Below, piece after piece: positions 41,451-53,600 of a stretch of DNA of 64,000 nucleotides. Source of the stretch: Streptosporangium oxazolinicum (GTDB taxonomy: Bacteria > Actinomycetota > Actinomycetes > Streptosporangiales > Streptosporangiaceae); assembly GCF_039537505.1 (NCBI RefSeq), contig NZ_BAABAQ010000019.1, forward strand, positions 124,001 to 188,000. The letters run 5' to 3'. The position numbers and the translations under genes are program-made. The stretch's first letter is position 1. The number at the start of each line of letters is the position of its first letter. The notes under the pieces were generated by a model. That model searched no databases. It was not told where the DNA came from and saw only the letters and a list, made by a program, of their open reading frames with translations.

Positions 41451-44400
41451 CGCTTCTCCAGGAGTGTCGGCGCGTTCTCCGGTACGAGCAGTTCCTCCAG
41501 CCGGAACGCGAGTTCGCGGGCGGTGCCGTGGTCGAGCACCAGTCCCACCCGCACGTCGACGCCGATCTCCCGGGAGAGCCGGGCGGCGATCTCCAGCGCG
41601 CCGAACGAGGTGATGCCGATCTGGGTGAGGTCGTCCGCCGGGTCGATCGCGCCGTGGGAGTGCCCGAGCGCGTCGGCCACCGCCGTCAGCACCAGCGACG
41701 CCAGGAGGTCGTGGCGCTCGCCCTCGGGCAGGCCGAGCAGCGGCGAGACGACGGCGTCTCCGGGGTCTCCGACGTCTTCGGCGTCTTCGAACGGCGCCAC
41801 CGGGAGCCCGTACGGCGGCCGATCCGGCCGGTGCCCCCTCGGCGGGGCGAGCCAGTAGCGCTCGTGCCGGAACGGGTAGGTCGGCACGGTGGCCGGGTCG
41901 GCGGCCGGTCCCTCGCCGAGCACCCTCCCCCAGTCGACCCGCACGCCGCGCGCGTACGCCTGCGCGACGCCGCGCAGCACGGACCGGGCCTCCGCCGCGG
42001 GGTCTCGCACCAGCGGGATCGCCGACACCTCGTCCCGCTCCCCGGCCAGGCAGTCCGCGATCATGCCGGTCGTCGTGGTGTCGGGCCCGATCTCGACGAA
42101 GGTGTCGACGCCGAGGCCCCGCAGGGTGAGCACGCCGTCGTGGAAGCGGACCGTGCCGCGCACCTGCGCGGCCCAGTAGTCCGGTGCGGCCAGTTCGTCC
42201 CTCGTCACCACCCGGCCCGTCGCGTTGGAGACCAGGATCGTCGCGGGTTCGCCGACGGCCAGTCCCGCCGCCGCCTCCACCAGCCGGGGCAGCGCGGGGT
42301 CCATGTGCGGCGAGTGGAAGGCCTGGCCGACCGCGAGCGCCTTGGTGCGCACTCCCCGCGAGCGCCACCGGGCGGCCAGTTCCCGCACCGCGTCGGCGTC
42401 GCCGGAGACCACGGTCGAGCGCGGCCCGTTGACCGCGGCCACCGACACCCGCCCTTCCAGGTCGGCCACGTCGGTCAGGGAGGCCCGCACCTCCGCCTCG
42501 GCGGCCCGCAGCGACACCATGCCCCCGCCCTCCGGCGCCGCCTGCATCGCCAGCGCCCGGACCACGACCAGGCGCGCGGCCTCCTCCAGGGAGAGCGCCC
42601 CGGCGACGTGCGCCGCGGTGAGCTCGCCGATGGAGTGGCCGAGCAGCGCGTGGGCGACCAGGCCCAGGTGTTCGGCGAGGCGGCAGAGCGCGAGCTGGGT
42701 GGCGAACAGCGCGGGCTGGGCGAACTCGGTGCGTCGCAACAGCCCTCCCAGCGGGCTCTCGGCCGGGGCGGACACCACCTCGCCCAAGGGCGGGCCCTCG
42801 GCGCGCTGGAGTTCCCTGGCCCGGTCCAGCGCGGCGCAGGCGGCGTCGAACGCCTCGGCGTAGACCGGGAACCGTTCGTACAGCTCGCGTCCCATCCGCG
42901 CCCGCTGGGTGCCCTGGCCGCCGAACACGAACGCCACCTTCGGCGCCGGGCCCGCGGCGGCGATCGGGCTGGACGGTCCGGCGAGCGCGTCCAGCTCGCG
43001 GGCGAGTTCGGCGGCGCCGGAGCCGAGCGCCACCGCCCGGTACCGGAACTCCGACCGCCGCCCCGCCAGGGTGCGGGCCACGGCGGCGGGATCGGCCTCC
43101 GGCGCGGAGCGCAGGAGGTCACGCAGCCGGGCGGCCTGCGCGCGCACCGCCTCGGGTGTCTTCCCCGACAGGACCCAGGGGACGGCCACCGGCGCGTTCC
43201 CCGCCACCGCCCCGGGGCCCGGCGACCCTGTCCCGGATCCTGGCGACCCCGCTTCGGAGGGTGGGATTCCCGCTTCGACGGCCGGGGCCTCCTCGACGAG
43301 GAGGTGCGCGTTGGTCCCGCTGATCCCGAACGAGGAGACTCCGGCCCGGCGCGGCCGGTCGCCGCGCGGCCAGGGGCGGGAGCGCTCCAGCGGCTCCACC
43401 CCGCCGCCGTCCCAGTCGACCAGCGCGGACCGGTCCGCCACGTGCAGCGTCGCCGGCAGCACGCCGTGCCGCAGCGCCTGCACCATCTTGATCACACCGG
43501 CGACCCCCGCCGCGGCCTGCGTGTGCCCCAGGTTCGACTTGACCGAACCGAGCCACAGCGGCCACCGGCGGTCGGCGGTGCCGTAGGCCGCGATCAGGGC
43601 GCCCGCCTCGATCGGGTCCCCGAGAGCGGTGCCGGTCCCGTGCGCCTCGACCGCGTCCACGTCGGCCGGGGACAGCCCCGCGCCGCGCAGCGCCGCCTCG
43701 ATCACCTTCTCCTGGGCCGTCCCGCTCGGCGCGGTGAGCCCGTTGCTGGCCCCGTCGGAGTTGATCGCCGAACCGCGGATCACCGCCAGGACGGGGTGCC
43801 CGTTGCGCAGGGCGTCCCCGAGCCGCTCCAGCACCAGCACCCCCACGCCCTCGCCGAAGCCGGTGCCGTCGGCCGTGCCGGCGAACGCCTTGCAGCGGCC
43901 GTCCGCGGCGAGCCCGCCCTGGAGGGCGAACTCCACGAAGACCCGGGGCGTGGCCATCACCGTCACCCCGCCGGCGAGCGCGAGGTCGCACTCGGAGCGG
44001 CGCAGCGAGTCGGCGGCCAGGTGGATCGCGACGAGCGAGGACGAGCAGGCGGTGTCGACGCTGATCGCGGGCCCCTCCAAGCCCAGGGTGTACGCCACCC
44101 GTCCGGACGCCACACTCGCCGCGTTGCCGGTCATGAGGTACCCGTCGAGCTCGGGGGGCACGTCGTCGATCGCGGGCGCGTAGTCCTGGTAGATCACGCC
44201 GGTGAACACCCCGGTCCGGCTGCCCCGCAGCGAGCGCGGGACGATCCCGGCGCGCTCCAGGGCCTCCCAGGAGACCTCCAGCAGCTGCCGGTGCTGCGGG
44301 TCCATCGCCACGGCCTCCCTGGGAGAGATCCCGAAGAAGGCGGCGTCGAATCCGGCCGCGTCGTCCAGGAAGCCACCGGCCCCCGCCCGCTCCCGCAGGA

Positions 44401-44626
44401 CCGGGTCCCAGCCGCGGTCCCTCGGCGGCTCGCCGACGGTGTCGACGCCGTCGGCGAGCACCCGCCACAGGTCCTCGGGCGAGCGCACCCCGCCCGGGTA
44501 GCGGCAGGCCATCGCGACCACGGCCACCGGGTCCGGGCTCGACAGAGCGGCCAGCTCCCTCTTCACCCGGGCGAGCTCGCCGGTCGTCCACCGCAGGTAC
44601 TCGACCAGCTTCTTCTCGTCAGTCAT
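41447..44626 (-). CDS. Type I PKS C, terminal module KS-AT-ACP, no thioesterase
   Basis: 1059-aa single-module PKS. The N-terminal docking helix (MTDEKKLVEYLRWTTGELARVKREL) is followed by KS, with Cys194 in DTACSSS, and HGTGT and NLGHTQ motifs. The AT has its active Ser665 in GHSIGE and QAFH ending at residue 771, a malonyl-type pattern. No DH, ER or KR follows; the linker leads straight to a carrier domain whose phosphopantetheine Ser1007 sits in GITSFGALEI rather than the usual GxDSL. There is no thioesterase. The product would be a beta-keto thioester ready for tetronate formation with the FkbH-supplied glyceryl unit. It lies 14 bases after PKS B. Confidence 0.94.
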   Translation of the reverse strand: MTDEKKLVEYLRWTTGELARVKRELAALSSPDPVAVVAMACRYPGGVRSPEDLWRVLADGVDTVGEPPRDRGWDPVLRERAGAGGFLDDAAGFDAAFFGISPREAVAMDPQHRQLLEVSWEALERAGIVPRSLRGSRTGVFTGVIYQDYAPAIDDVPPELDGYLMTGNAASVASGRVAYTLGLEGPAISVDTACSSSLVAIHLAADSLRRSECDLALAGGVTVMATPRVFVEFALQGGLAADGRCKAFAGTADGTGFGEGVGVLVLERLGDALRNGHPVLAVIRGSAINSDGASNGLTAPSGTAQEKVIEAALRGAGLSPADVDAVEAHGTGTALGDPIEAGALIAAYGTADRRWPLWLGSVKSNLGHTQAAAGVAGVIKMVQALRHGVLPATLHVADRSALVDWDGGGVEPLERSRPWPRGDRPRRAGVSSFGISGTNAHLLVEEAPAVEAGIPPSEAGSPGSGTGSPGPGAVAGNAPVAVPWVLSGKTPEAVRAQAARLRDLLRSAPEADPAAVARTLAGRRSEFRYRAVALGSGAAELARELDALAGPSSPIAAAGPAPKVAFVFGGQGTQRARMGRELYERFPVYAEAFDAACAALDRARELQRAEGPPLGEVVSAPAESPLGGLLRRTEFAQPALFATQLALCRLAEHLGLVAHALLGHSIGELTAAHVAGALSLEEAARLVVVRALAMQAAPEGGGMVSLRAAEAEVRASLTDVADLEGRVSVAAVNGPRSTVVSGDADAVRELAARWRSRGVRTKALAVGQAFHSPHMDPALPRLVEAAAGLAVGEPATILVSNATGRVVTRDELAAPDYWAAQVRGTVRFHDGVLTLRGLGVDTFVEIGPDTTTTGMIADCLAGERDEVSAIPLVRDPAAEARSVLRGVAQAYARGVRVDWGRVLGEGPAADPATVPTYPFRHERYWLAPPRGHRPDRPPYGLPVAPFEDAEDVGDPGDAVVSPLLGLPEGERHDLLASLVLTAVADALGHSHGAIDPADDLTQIGITSFGALEIAARLSREIGVDVRVGLVLDHGTARELAFRLEELLVPENAPTLLEKR

Positions 44627-44640
44627 GCCGTCCGCCGTCC

Positions 44641-47600
44641 CTAGGGTCGAAGCTCGGAGTCGATGAACCGGAACAGCTCCTCGGCGGTCGCCGGGACCTC
44701 CTCGGCCGCCTGCCCGCCCGGTTCCTGGCCGCCCTGTTTCGGATCGCCCGGTTCCGGATCGCCCGGGGCGAGCCGGCCGAGCAGGTGGCCGGCCAGCGCG
44801 GCCGGGGTCGGATGGTCGAACACGATGGTCGCGGGGAGCCGCAGCCCGGTGGCCTTGCCGAGCCGGTTGCGCAGCTCGACCGCGGTGAGCGAGTCGAAGC
44901 CGAGCTCCTTGAAGCTGCGGCCCTCCCCCTCAGCGTCCCCGGCGTCCCCGGGAGCCCGCCCGAGGACCGCCTCCACGTACCGCAGGACCGTGGCTGTCAT
45001 CAGCTCCCCTTGCCGAGCCGGCTCGGTGTCGGCGAGCGTCCGAGGCAGCGCGGGCCCGGACCCGGAGGGGTCGTCTCCGGCCTTCTCCGGGAGCGCGCGG
45101 CCACGTACCAGGGCCCGCAACGTCGGTGCCGGATCGGGGAGCTCCGCCAGCCTCGCGAGGTCCAGCCGGACCGCGGCCAGCGACGGCTCCGCCGCCGCCA
45201 TCGCCGCGTCCAGCAGCGCCAGGCCACGTCCCGGTGACAGCGGCAGCAGCCCGGACCGCGCCATCCTGGCCCGGTCGACGGCGGAGAGCGAACCGGTCAT
45301 GGCGCTCTCGGACCGCCACAGTCCCCAGGCGATCGAGGTGGCGGGCAGCCCCTCGCGGGTCCTGGCCACCGCGAGGGCGTCGAGGAAGACGTTGGCCGCC
45401 GCGTAGGCCGACTGCCCGGCGCCGCCCACGATCCCGGCCGCGGAGGAGAACAGCACGAACGCGGCGAGGTCGAGGTCCCTGGTGAGCTCGTGCAGGTGCC
45501 AGGCGCCGTCCACCTTGGGCCGCAGCACCGTGTCGAGCCGTTCGGGGGCGAGGTTGGCGAGCGTCGCGTCGTCCAGGACCCCGGCCGCGTGCACCACGGC
45601 CGTCAGGGGGTGCTCGTCCGGGACGTCCGCGAGCACGCGGGCCAGCGCGCCGGCGTCCGCCACGTCCACGGCGGCGAACGTCACCTTCGCGCCGAGCCCT
45701 TCGAGCTCCTCGCGGAGCCGTCCGGCGCCCTCCGCCCGAGCGCCCCGCCTGCTCAGCAGCAACAGGTGCCGGGCGCCGTGCTCCCCGGCCAGGTGCGGCA
45801 CGACGAGCCTGCCCACGCCGCCGGTCGCGCCGGTGACCAGGACCGTGCCTCCGGTGCGGATCGGCCGGGGAATCCGGATCGCCACCTTGCCCACGTGCCG
45901 GGCGAGGCCGAGGTGGCGGACGGCGTCCGGTGCCCGCCCGGCGTCCCAGGAGGTGACCGGGAGCGGCGTGAGGATCCCGCCCTCGAACAGGTCCGCGAGC
46001 TCGGCGAGCATCCGGCCGATCCGGTCCGGCCCCGCCTCGGCCAGGTCGAACGCCCGGTAGTGCGCGCTGTGCCGGGCGCGGACCTCGTCGGGGTCTCGTA
46101 CGTCCGTCTTGCCCATCTCGACGAATCGCCCGCCGGGCGCGAGCAGTTCGAGTGAGGCGTCCACGAACTCGCGGGCCAGCGAGTTCAGCACGATGTCCAC
46201 GCCGCGCCCGCCGGTCGCCGCCCGTACCGCGTCGGCGAAGGACAGGTCGCGGGAACCGGCGATCCTGCCGGGGGGCAGCCCCGCTTCTTCGAGCGCGGGC
46301 CACTTGGCGGGGCTCGCGGTGCCGAACACGGTCAGTCCCCAGTGGCGCGCCAGCTGGATCGCCGCCCCGCCGACGCCACCCGCGGCGGAGTGGACCAGGA
46401 GCCACTCCCCCGGGCGGGCGCCGGCGAGGTCGCGCAGGGCGTAGTAGGCGGTGAGGAACACCGCGGGCACGGTCGCCGCCTGGGCGAACGACATCCCCTC
46501 GGGGATCGGCACCAGCAGCCGGTGGTCGGTGACGGCCTCCGGCCCGATTCCTCCGGGGATGAGGCCCATCACCCGGTCGCCAGGGCCGATACCGGTAACG
46601 TCGCCTCCGACCGCGAGCACCACCCCGGCGCCCTCGGTGCCCAGATCCGCCGCGCCCGGGTACATGCCCAGGGCGAGCATCGCGTCGCGGAAGTTGAGAC
46701 CGGCGACGCGGACGGCGACCCTGACCTCCCCGCCACCCAGGGGCCTGTCCTCGACGGGCCGGTACGCCAGGTCGTCGGCCACCCCGCTCTCGGCCGCCTC
46801 CAGGCGCCAGTTGCCCGCGCCGGACGGCACCGGGTCGCGGCGGCGCGGCCGGAGCCGGGGCACCAACGGCCCGCCGTCCCTGATCGCGATCTGCGGCTCG
46901 CCGGACGCCACGGCGTCCAGGACCTCGGAGAGGGGGGTGGATGCGGTCTCGGTGTCCACGACGACCACCCGGCCGGGTTCCTCGGCCTGCACGCCGCGGA
47001 CCAGGCCCCAGACACCGGCGCCGTCGAGCGCGCCGGAGCTCTCGCCGGGGACCGCCTCCACGGCGCGGCGGGTCCGCACCACGAACAGCGTGCCGGTCAG
47101 CCTGCCGTCGGCCAGCCCCCGCTGGAGCGTGCCGAGCGTCCGCAGCAGCGCGGCCCGGACCGCCTCCGGCACGGGCCCGGCCTCTCCGCCCGCCGGGACG
47201 ACGATCACCTCGGGCGCGGGCTCCCCGGCGTCCAGCGCCGCGAGCACCGCGCCGAGCCCCTCCCCGGAATCCTCGGGGTCCCCGATGGCGTCGAGGACTT
47301 GTACGCGCTCGCGCGGCACGCCGACGCCGGGGCGCACCGGGTCCCAGGCGAGCTCGTACAGCGGTTCGTCCGCACCGGCCGTGGCGAGGTCCGCCGGGTC
47401 GGCCGCGCGGAACGTCACGGCCTCGACGCCCGCCACCGGCTCGCCCTCGGGCGTGGCCAGCTCGACCGCGACCGTGTCGTCCCCGGTGCGGCGCACGCGC
47501 ACCCGCACCGGGGACGACACGGTCGCGTCGGCGTAGCGGGTGAAGCCGTGCCAGGCGAAGGGCAGCCGTACGGCGCCGTCGTCGGGGAACAGGCCCGCGA

Positions 47601-50600
47601 GCCCGACGGCGTGCAGCGCGGCGTCCAGCAGCGTGGGCGCGACGCGGTACCCGGGCGGGCCCTCCAGGAACACCTCCGCGAGGACCTCCTCCCCCGACCG
47701 CCACGCCCCGCGCAGGCCGCGGAAGGCCGGGCCGTAGTGGTAGCCCCTGGCGGCCAGGTCCTCGTACAGCCCGCCGACGTCGACGGGCACGGCGCCGGGC
47801 GGCGGCCACTCGGCCGGAACGGGCCGGGCGGCGGGTCCGGGGAGCGGGGCGAGCGAACCGGCGGCGTACGCCGTCCACGGCGCCCCCAGCGGGTCATCGG
47901 TGTCCGCGGGCCGGGCGTGGATCCCGACCGGGCGCAGGCCGTCCCGCTCCGCCGGGCCCACGCTCACCTGGATCTCGGCCGCGCCGGAGCCGTCGAGCAC
48001 CAGCGGGCGCCGGAGGGTGAGCTCGTCCACCCGCGCGGCCCCGGCCAGTTCCCCCGCGTGTCCCGCCAGTTCGGCGAGGACCGCGCCGGGGACCAGGACC
48101 GTGCCGTCCACCACGTGGTCGCCCAGCCACGGCTGGCCGTCCAGGGAGAGGCGGCCGAAGAGCAGCAGGCCGTCCTCGGAGGCCGCGCGCACGGCCGTGC
48201 TGAGCAGCGGGTGCGTGACCGGCCGCGCGCCCGCCGGGGTCCCGGTGACGGCCGGGGTCCCCGGGGTCACCGCCGCGTCCAGCCAGTACCGGCGCCGGTC
48301 GAAGGCGTAGGTCGGCAGGACCGGCACCCGTCCCCGGCGTTCGCCGAGGTAGCCCGGCCAGTCGACCGGGACGCCGTTCACCCAGGCCTCGGCCACCGAC
48401 GTGAGCACCCGCGCCATGCCCCCGTCGTCCCTGCGCAGCGTGCCCAGCACGGCGGGCCGCTCGACTCCGGGGACGGCCTCCAGGATCTCCTGGACGCCCA
48501 TCCCGACGACGGGGTGCGGGCTCACCTCGACGAACACCTCGTGCCCGGCCGCTGCGGCGGCCTCCACCGCGGCCTGCAGCAGCACCGGCCGGCGCAGATT
48601 GCGGTACCAGTACCCGGGGCTTCCGAAGCCGGTGCCGTCGCCTGGCTCGATCCGCGCGCCGGTGACGGTGGAGAAGACGCCGACGGTGAACGCGCGGTCC
48701 GGCGCGGTCCGGGGCAGGATCTCCAGCAGTTCCGCCTCGAGCGCCTCGACCTGGGGCGAGTGGGAGGCGTAGTCCACGTCGATCGGCCGTACGCGTACCC
48801 CCTGTTCCTCCAGCTCCCGCAGCACGCGGTGCACCGCCCCGACCTCGCCCGCGACGACGGTCGAGGCAGGACCGTTGAGTGCGGCGACCGACACCGCGTC
48901 CCCGGCGCCGAGGGTGTCGAGGGCCGCGCGTACCAGCTCCCGCGAGGCCGCGACCGACAGCATCGCCCCGCCGCCCGCGATCGCGCGGATGGCCCGGCTG
49001 CGCAGCGCCACCACCGCCGCCGCCTCCTGCAGCGACAGCGCGCCCGAGGTGAGCGCGGCGGCGATCTCGCCCTGCGAGTGACCGATGACGGCGGCGGGCC
49101 GTACGCCGAAGGACTCCCACAGCGCGGTCAGCCCGGTCATCACGGCCCACAGGACCGGCTGCACCACGTCCACGCGCCCCAGGTCGGCGCCGCCGCGCAG
49201 GGCCTCCAGCAGCGACCACCCGGTCACCGGGTCGAGGGCCTCGGCGCACTCGCCGATCCGCTTGGCGAAGACCGGGGACTCGGCGAGCAGCGCGCGGGCC
49301 ATGCCCTCCCACTGCGTGCCCTGGCCGGGGTAGAGGAGGACCGGCGCGCGCGGATCCCTCGCGTGCCCGGTCACCGCCGACGCCGACGGCGCCCCGTCCG
49401 CGACGTCGGCGAGCCCGGCCAGCGCCTCCTCGCGGTCGGCGGCCACGACGACCGCGCGGTGGCCGAACTCGGCCCTGGTGGTCACCAGGGCCGCCGCGAC
49501 GTCGGCCAGGGCGGCCTGCGGATGCCGTTCCAGGTAGGCGCGCAGCCGCCGCGCCTCGCCCCGGAGCGCGCGCGCCGACCTGGCCGACAGGACCAGCGGG
49601 ACCGGCCCGCCGAAGGGTTCGGGCTCCGGCGCGGGAGCGGCCTCGGGCGCGGGCGGCTCCTCGACGACGACGTGCGCGTTGGTCCCGCTCATGCCGAAGG
49701 CGGAGACCCCGAACCGCCGAGGACGCTCCCCCACCGGCCAGGGGGTGTTCTCGGTGAGCAGCGCGACACCGCCCCGGTCCCAGTCGACGTGGCGGGACGG
49801 CCGGTCGACGTGCAGCGTGCGCGGCAGCGTCCCGTGCTCCAGCGCGAGGACCATCTTGATGATCCCGCCGACACCGGCCGCCGCCTGGGTGTGCCCGATG
49901 TTGGACTTGAGCGAGCCCAGCCGGAGCGGCGGACGGTCCCCGCGCGCCGCCCCGTACGTGGCGAGCAGCGCCTGCGCCTCCACCGGGTCGCCCAGGGTGG
50001 TGCCGGTGCCGTGCGCCTCGACCGCGTCCACGTCGGCCGGGGAGAGTCCCGCGGCGCGCAGGGCCTCCTCGATCACCCGTTCCTGGGAGGGGCCGTTGGG
50101 CGCGGTGAGCCCGTTGCTGGCGCCGTCCTGGTTCACCGCCGACCCCTTGAGCACGGCCAGCACGGGATGCCCGTTGCGCCGCGCGTCCGACAGCCGTTCC
50201 ACCAGCAGCAGCCCGACGCCCTCGCTGAAGCCCGTCCCGTCGGCGGCGTCGGCGAACGCGCGGCAGCGCCCGTCGGGTGAGAGCCCGCGCTGGCGGCTGA
50301 ACTCCACGAAGGTCGCGGGCGTCGCCATGAGCGTGGCCCCGCCGACCAGCGCGAGATCGCACTCCCCGCCACGCAGCCCCTGTGCGGCCAGGTGGAGCGC
50401 GACCAGCGAGGACGAGCAGGCCGTGTCCACGGTGATCGCGGGCCCCCGCAGGCCGTAGGTGTAGGCGATCCGGCCCGAGGCCACGCTCCCGGCGCTGCCG
50501 GTGCCCAGGTACCCGCCGTACTCGCGCGGATCGTCCTGCGCCCTGCCGCCGTACTCGGTGTAGATCAGGCCGACGTAGACGCCGGTGCGGGAGCCGCGCA

Positions 50601-53600
50601 GGGCGGCCGGGTCGATGCCCGCGCGCTGGAAGGCCTCCCACGAGGTCTCCAGCAGCAGCCGCTGCTGCGGGTCGGCGGCCTTGGCCTCGCGCGGATTCAT
50701 CTCGAAGAAGTCCGCGTCGAACTCGGCGGCGTCGTGGATGAACCCGCCGTCGCGCGCGTAGGACGTCCCCGGGTTGTCCGGGTCGTCGTCGAACAGCCCG
50801 CCCAGGTTCCAGCCCCGGTCGGCGGGGAACGGCCCGACCGCGTCCCCGCCCGATTCCAGGAGCTCCCACAGCTGCTCGGGGGTGCTGACGCCGCCCGGGT
50901 AGCGGCAGGCCATCGCGACGATCGCGATGGGGTCCTCGGCCGTCCGCCCGCGCCGGGCCACGGCGCGGGACGGGCCGTCCGGTGCGGTGCGGCTCAGGTG
51001 GCGGGCCAGGGCGCGCGGGCTCGGGTGGTCGAACACGAGCGTGCTCGGCAGGCGGCGGCCCAGGACGCGGCTCAGGTGGTCCCGGAGCCGTACCCCCGTC
51101 ATGGAGTCGAGGCCGAGGTCGCGGAAGGGCCGGTCCGGGCGGACGGCCTGAGCGGACTCGTAGCCGAGGACTCCGGCGACCGTCCGGCCGACCAGGTCGA
51201 GCACCCGTTCCTCCCGCTCGCTCTCGGAGAGCCCGGCCAGGGCGTCGGCCGGGACGGCCTCCTCGGGAACGGCCCGCCGCGTCGCGCGGCGCAACCGGGG
51301 AGCGGGGGCGGGGGTGGGGACCGGCTCCCCGGGGTTCCCGGGCTTCCCCGCGGCCGGGCGGACGCGGACCTCCTCGACGGTGAGCACCACCCGGCCGGTG
51401 GCGTCGGACGCGATGAGCGAGAAGGCGTCCGGGCCGGTCCAGGTCAGGCGGACGCGCACCGGGCCCGTCGCGGCGGCGTACGCCCGCACGCCGGTCCAGC
51501 TGAACGGCACGGCGGCCTCGGGCGGCTCGCCCCGCTCGTGCGCGCGGACCGCCCGGTCGAGGAAGGCCGTCTGCGCCATCCCGTCCAGCAGCGCGGGATG
51601 GAGCACGAACCCCCCGCCGCCCCCGACGCCGTCGCCGTCCGGCGGGGTGACCTCGGCGAACACGCCGCCGTCCGAGCGCCAGGCGGCCCGTACGCGGCGC
51701 AGGCGGGGGCCGTAGCGCACGCCCGCGTCGGCCAGGCGGGCGTAGCCCGCGTCCACGTCGACGGGCTCGGCGTCCGGCGGCGGCCACGCCTCCGGGATCC
51801 CCACCCCCTCCACGGGGTCGCGAGGGTCGCCGTGGTCATCGGGGTCGTCAGGGTCACCGGCGCTCAGCGAGCCCGAGGCGTGCAGCCGCCACGGCTCCCC
51901 GCCGTCCACACCATCCCTGACATCCCCGTCGTCCCCGCTTTCCCGGCGGGAGTGGATCGTGAACGTCGCGCCGTCGTTCTCGGCGTTCACCTCCACCTGG
52001 AGCTGTACGGGCCCGTCCGGCACGTCCACGGGGGCGAGGAACGCGAGGTCGTCCACCTTCGGCAGGCCGAGGCGTTCCCCGGCCGCGAGCGCCAGCTCGA
52101 CCAGCGCGCTCCCGACGAGCACCGGACGCTCTCCGAGCCGGTGCTGGCGGGCCCAGCCGCCCGACCCGCCGGGGACGCCCCCGGTGAACAGCACCGCCCG
52201 CCCGTCCGCCGGTTCCACGACCACGCCCAGGACCGGGTGCCCCGCCCCGGCGGCGCCGGTCGGGAGCGGCGCCCCCTCGTCGCGGGTGTCGAGCCAGAAC
52301 CGCCGTTCCTGGAACGCGTAGGTGGGCAGGGCGACGCGGCGCCCCTTCGCGGCCGACCCCCAGTCGACGGGGATCCCGGCCGCGAACAGGCTCCCGGCCG
52401 AGGTGAGCAGCTGCTCCAGCCCGCCGTCGTCGCGACGGAGCGTGGCCAGCGCGTGCGCCTCCACACCGGCGTCGTCGAAGGTGTCGCGCAGCGGGACCAC
52501 GAGCACCGGGTGCGGGCTCACCTCGAGGAAGCACCGGTGGCCCGCCTCCAGGAGCGCGGTGACGGTCTCGGCCAGGCGTACCGGCCGGCGAAGGTTGTCG
52601 TACCAGTACCCGGCGTCGAGCGCGCTCGTGTCGATCTCGGCGGCCGTGACCGTGGAGAAGAAGCCGACGGTGGACGTACGCGGGCGGATGCCTGCGAACC
52701 GGGCGAGCAGCGGCTCCCGCAGCGGCTCGACGGCCGGTGAGTGGGACGCGTAGTCGACCGGGACGAGCCGCGCCCTGATCCCCTCGGCCTCGCAGCGGGC
52801 GACGAGGGCGCGCACCGCGCCCGCCTCCCCCGACACCACGGTCGCCTCCGGCCCGTTGACCGCGGCGACGGCGATCTCGTCCCGTCCGCCGAGCAGGCGG
52901 CGCAGTTTCCCGGCGGACAGGCCGATCGACGCCATCGCCCCGGTTCCCGCGATGTCCAGGATGGCGGCGCTGCGCCGGGCCACCAGCGCCGCCGCGTCGG
53001 CCAGGTCCAGGGCGCCCGCGACGTGGGCGGCGGCGATCTCCCCCTGCGAGTGCCCCACCACCGCGGCCGGTTCCACCCCGAGGGAACGCCACACCGCGGC
53101 GAGCGAGACCATCATCGAGAACAGCGCGGGCTGCACCACGTCGACCCGGCCGAGCAGGGTCTCGTCACCGGAGGACACCACCTCCAGCAGGTCCCAGCCG
53201 ACGTGCGGGGCCAGTGCCTCGGCGCACCGGCGCATCTCGTCGCCGAACGGCTCGGAGGCGGCGAGGAGTTCGCGGGCCATCCCGGCCCACTGCGACCCCT
53301 GGCCGGGGAACACGAAGACCGGCCGCCCGTTCGTCACCGCCTCGCCCTGCACCGCGCGCCGGGACGGGAGCCCCCGCTCCACCGCCGCCAGTTCCCCGGC
53401 CAGCCGGTGGAGATCCGTCCCGACGGCGACCGCGCGGTGGGACAGGTCGGCGCGACCGGTACGGAGGCTGTGGGCGACGTCGGCCGGGGCGAGGCCCGGG
53501 TTCTCCGCCACGTGGGCCCGCAACCGGCCGATCTGGTCACGCAGCGCCCGCTCGGTGTGCCCGGACACCGTCCATACCACCGGCGCCGGGGTCTCGGCCC

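Noticed and set aside
41360..44644. Long plus-strand open frame opposite PKS C and the FkbH start
   Set aside because: Antisense to a complete KS-AT-ACP module; no recognisable domain in its translation.
46342..50280. Very long plus-strand open frame opposite PKS B
   Set aside because: It lies antisense to clearly defined KS, AT and DH domains, has arginine/glycine/proline-rich low-complexity translation and no domain; it is a by-product of high GC at third positions of the real gene.
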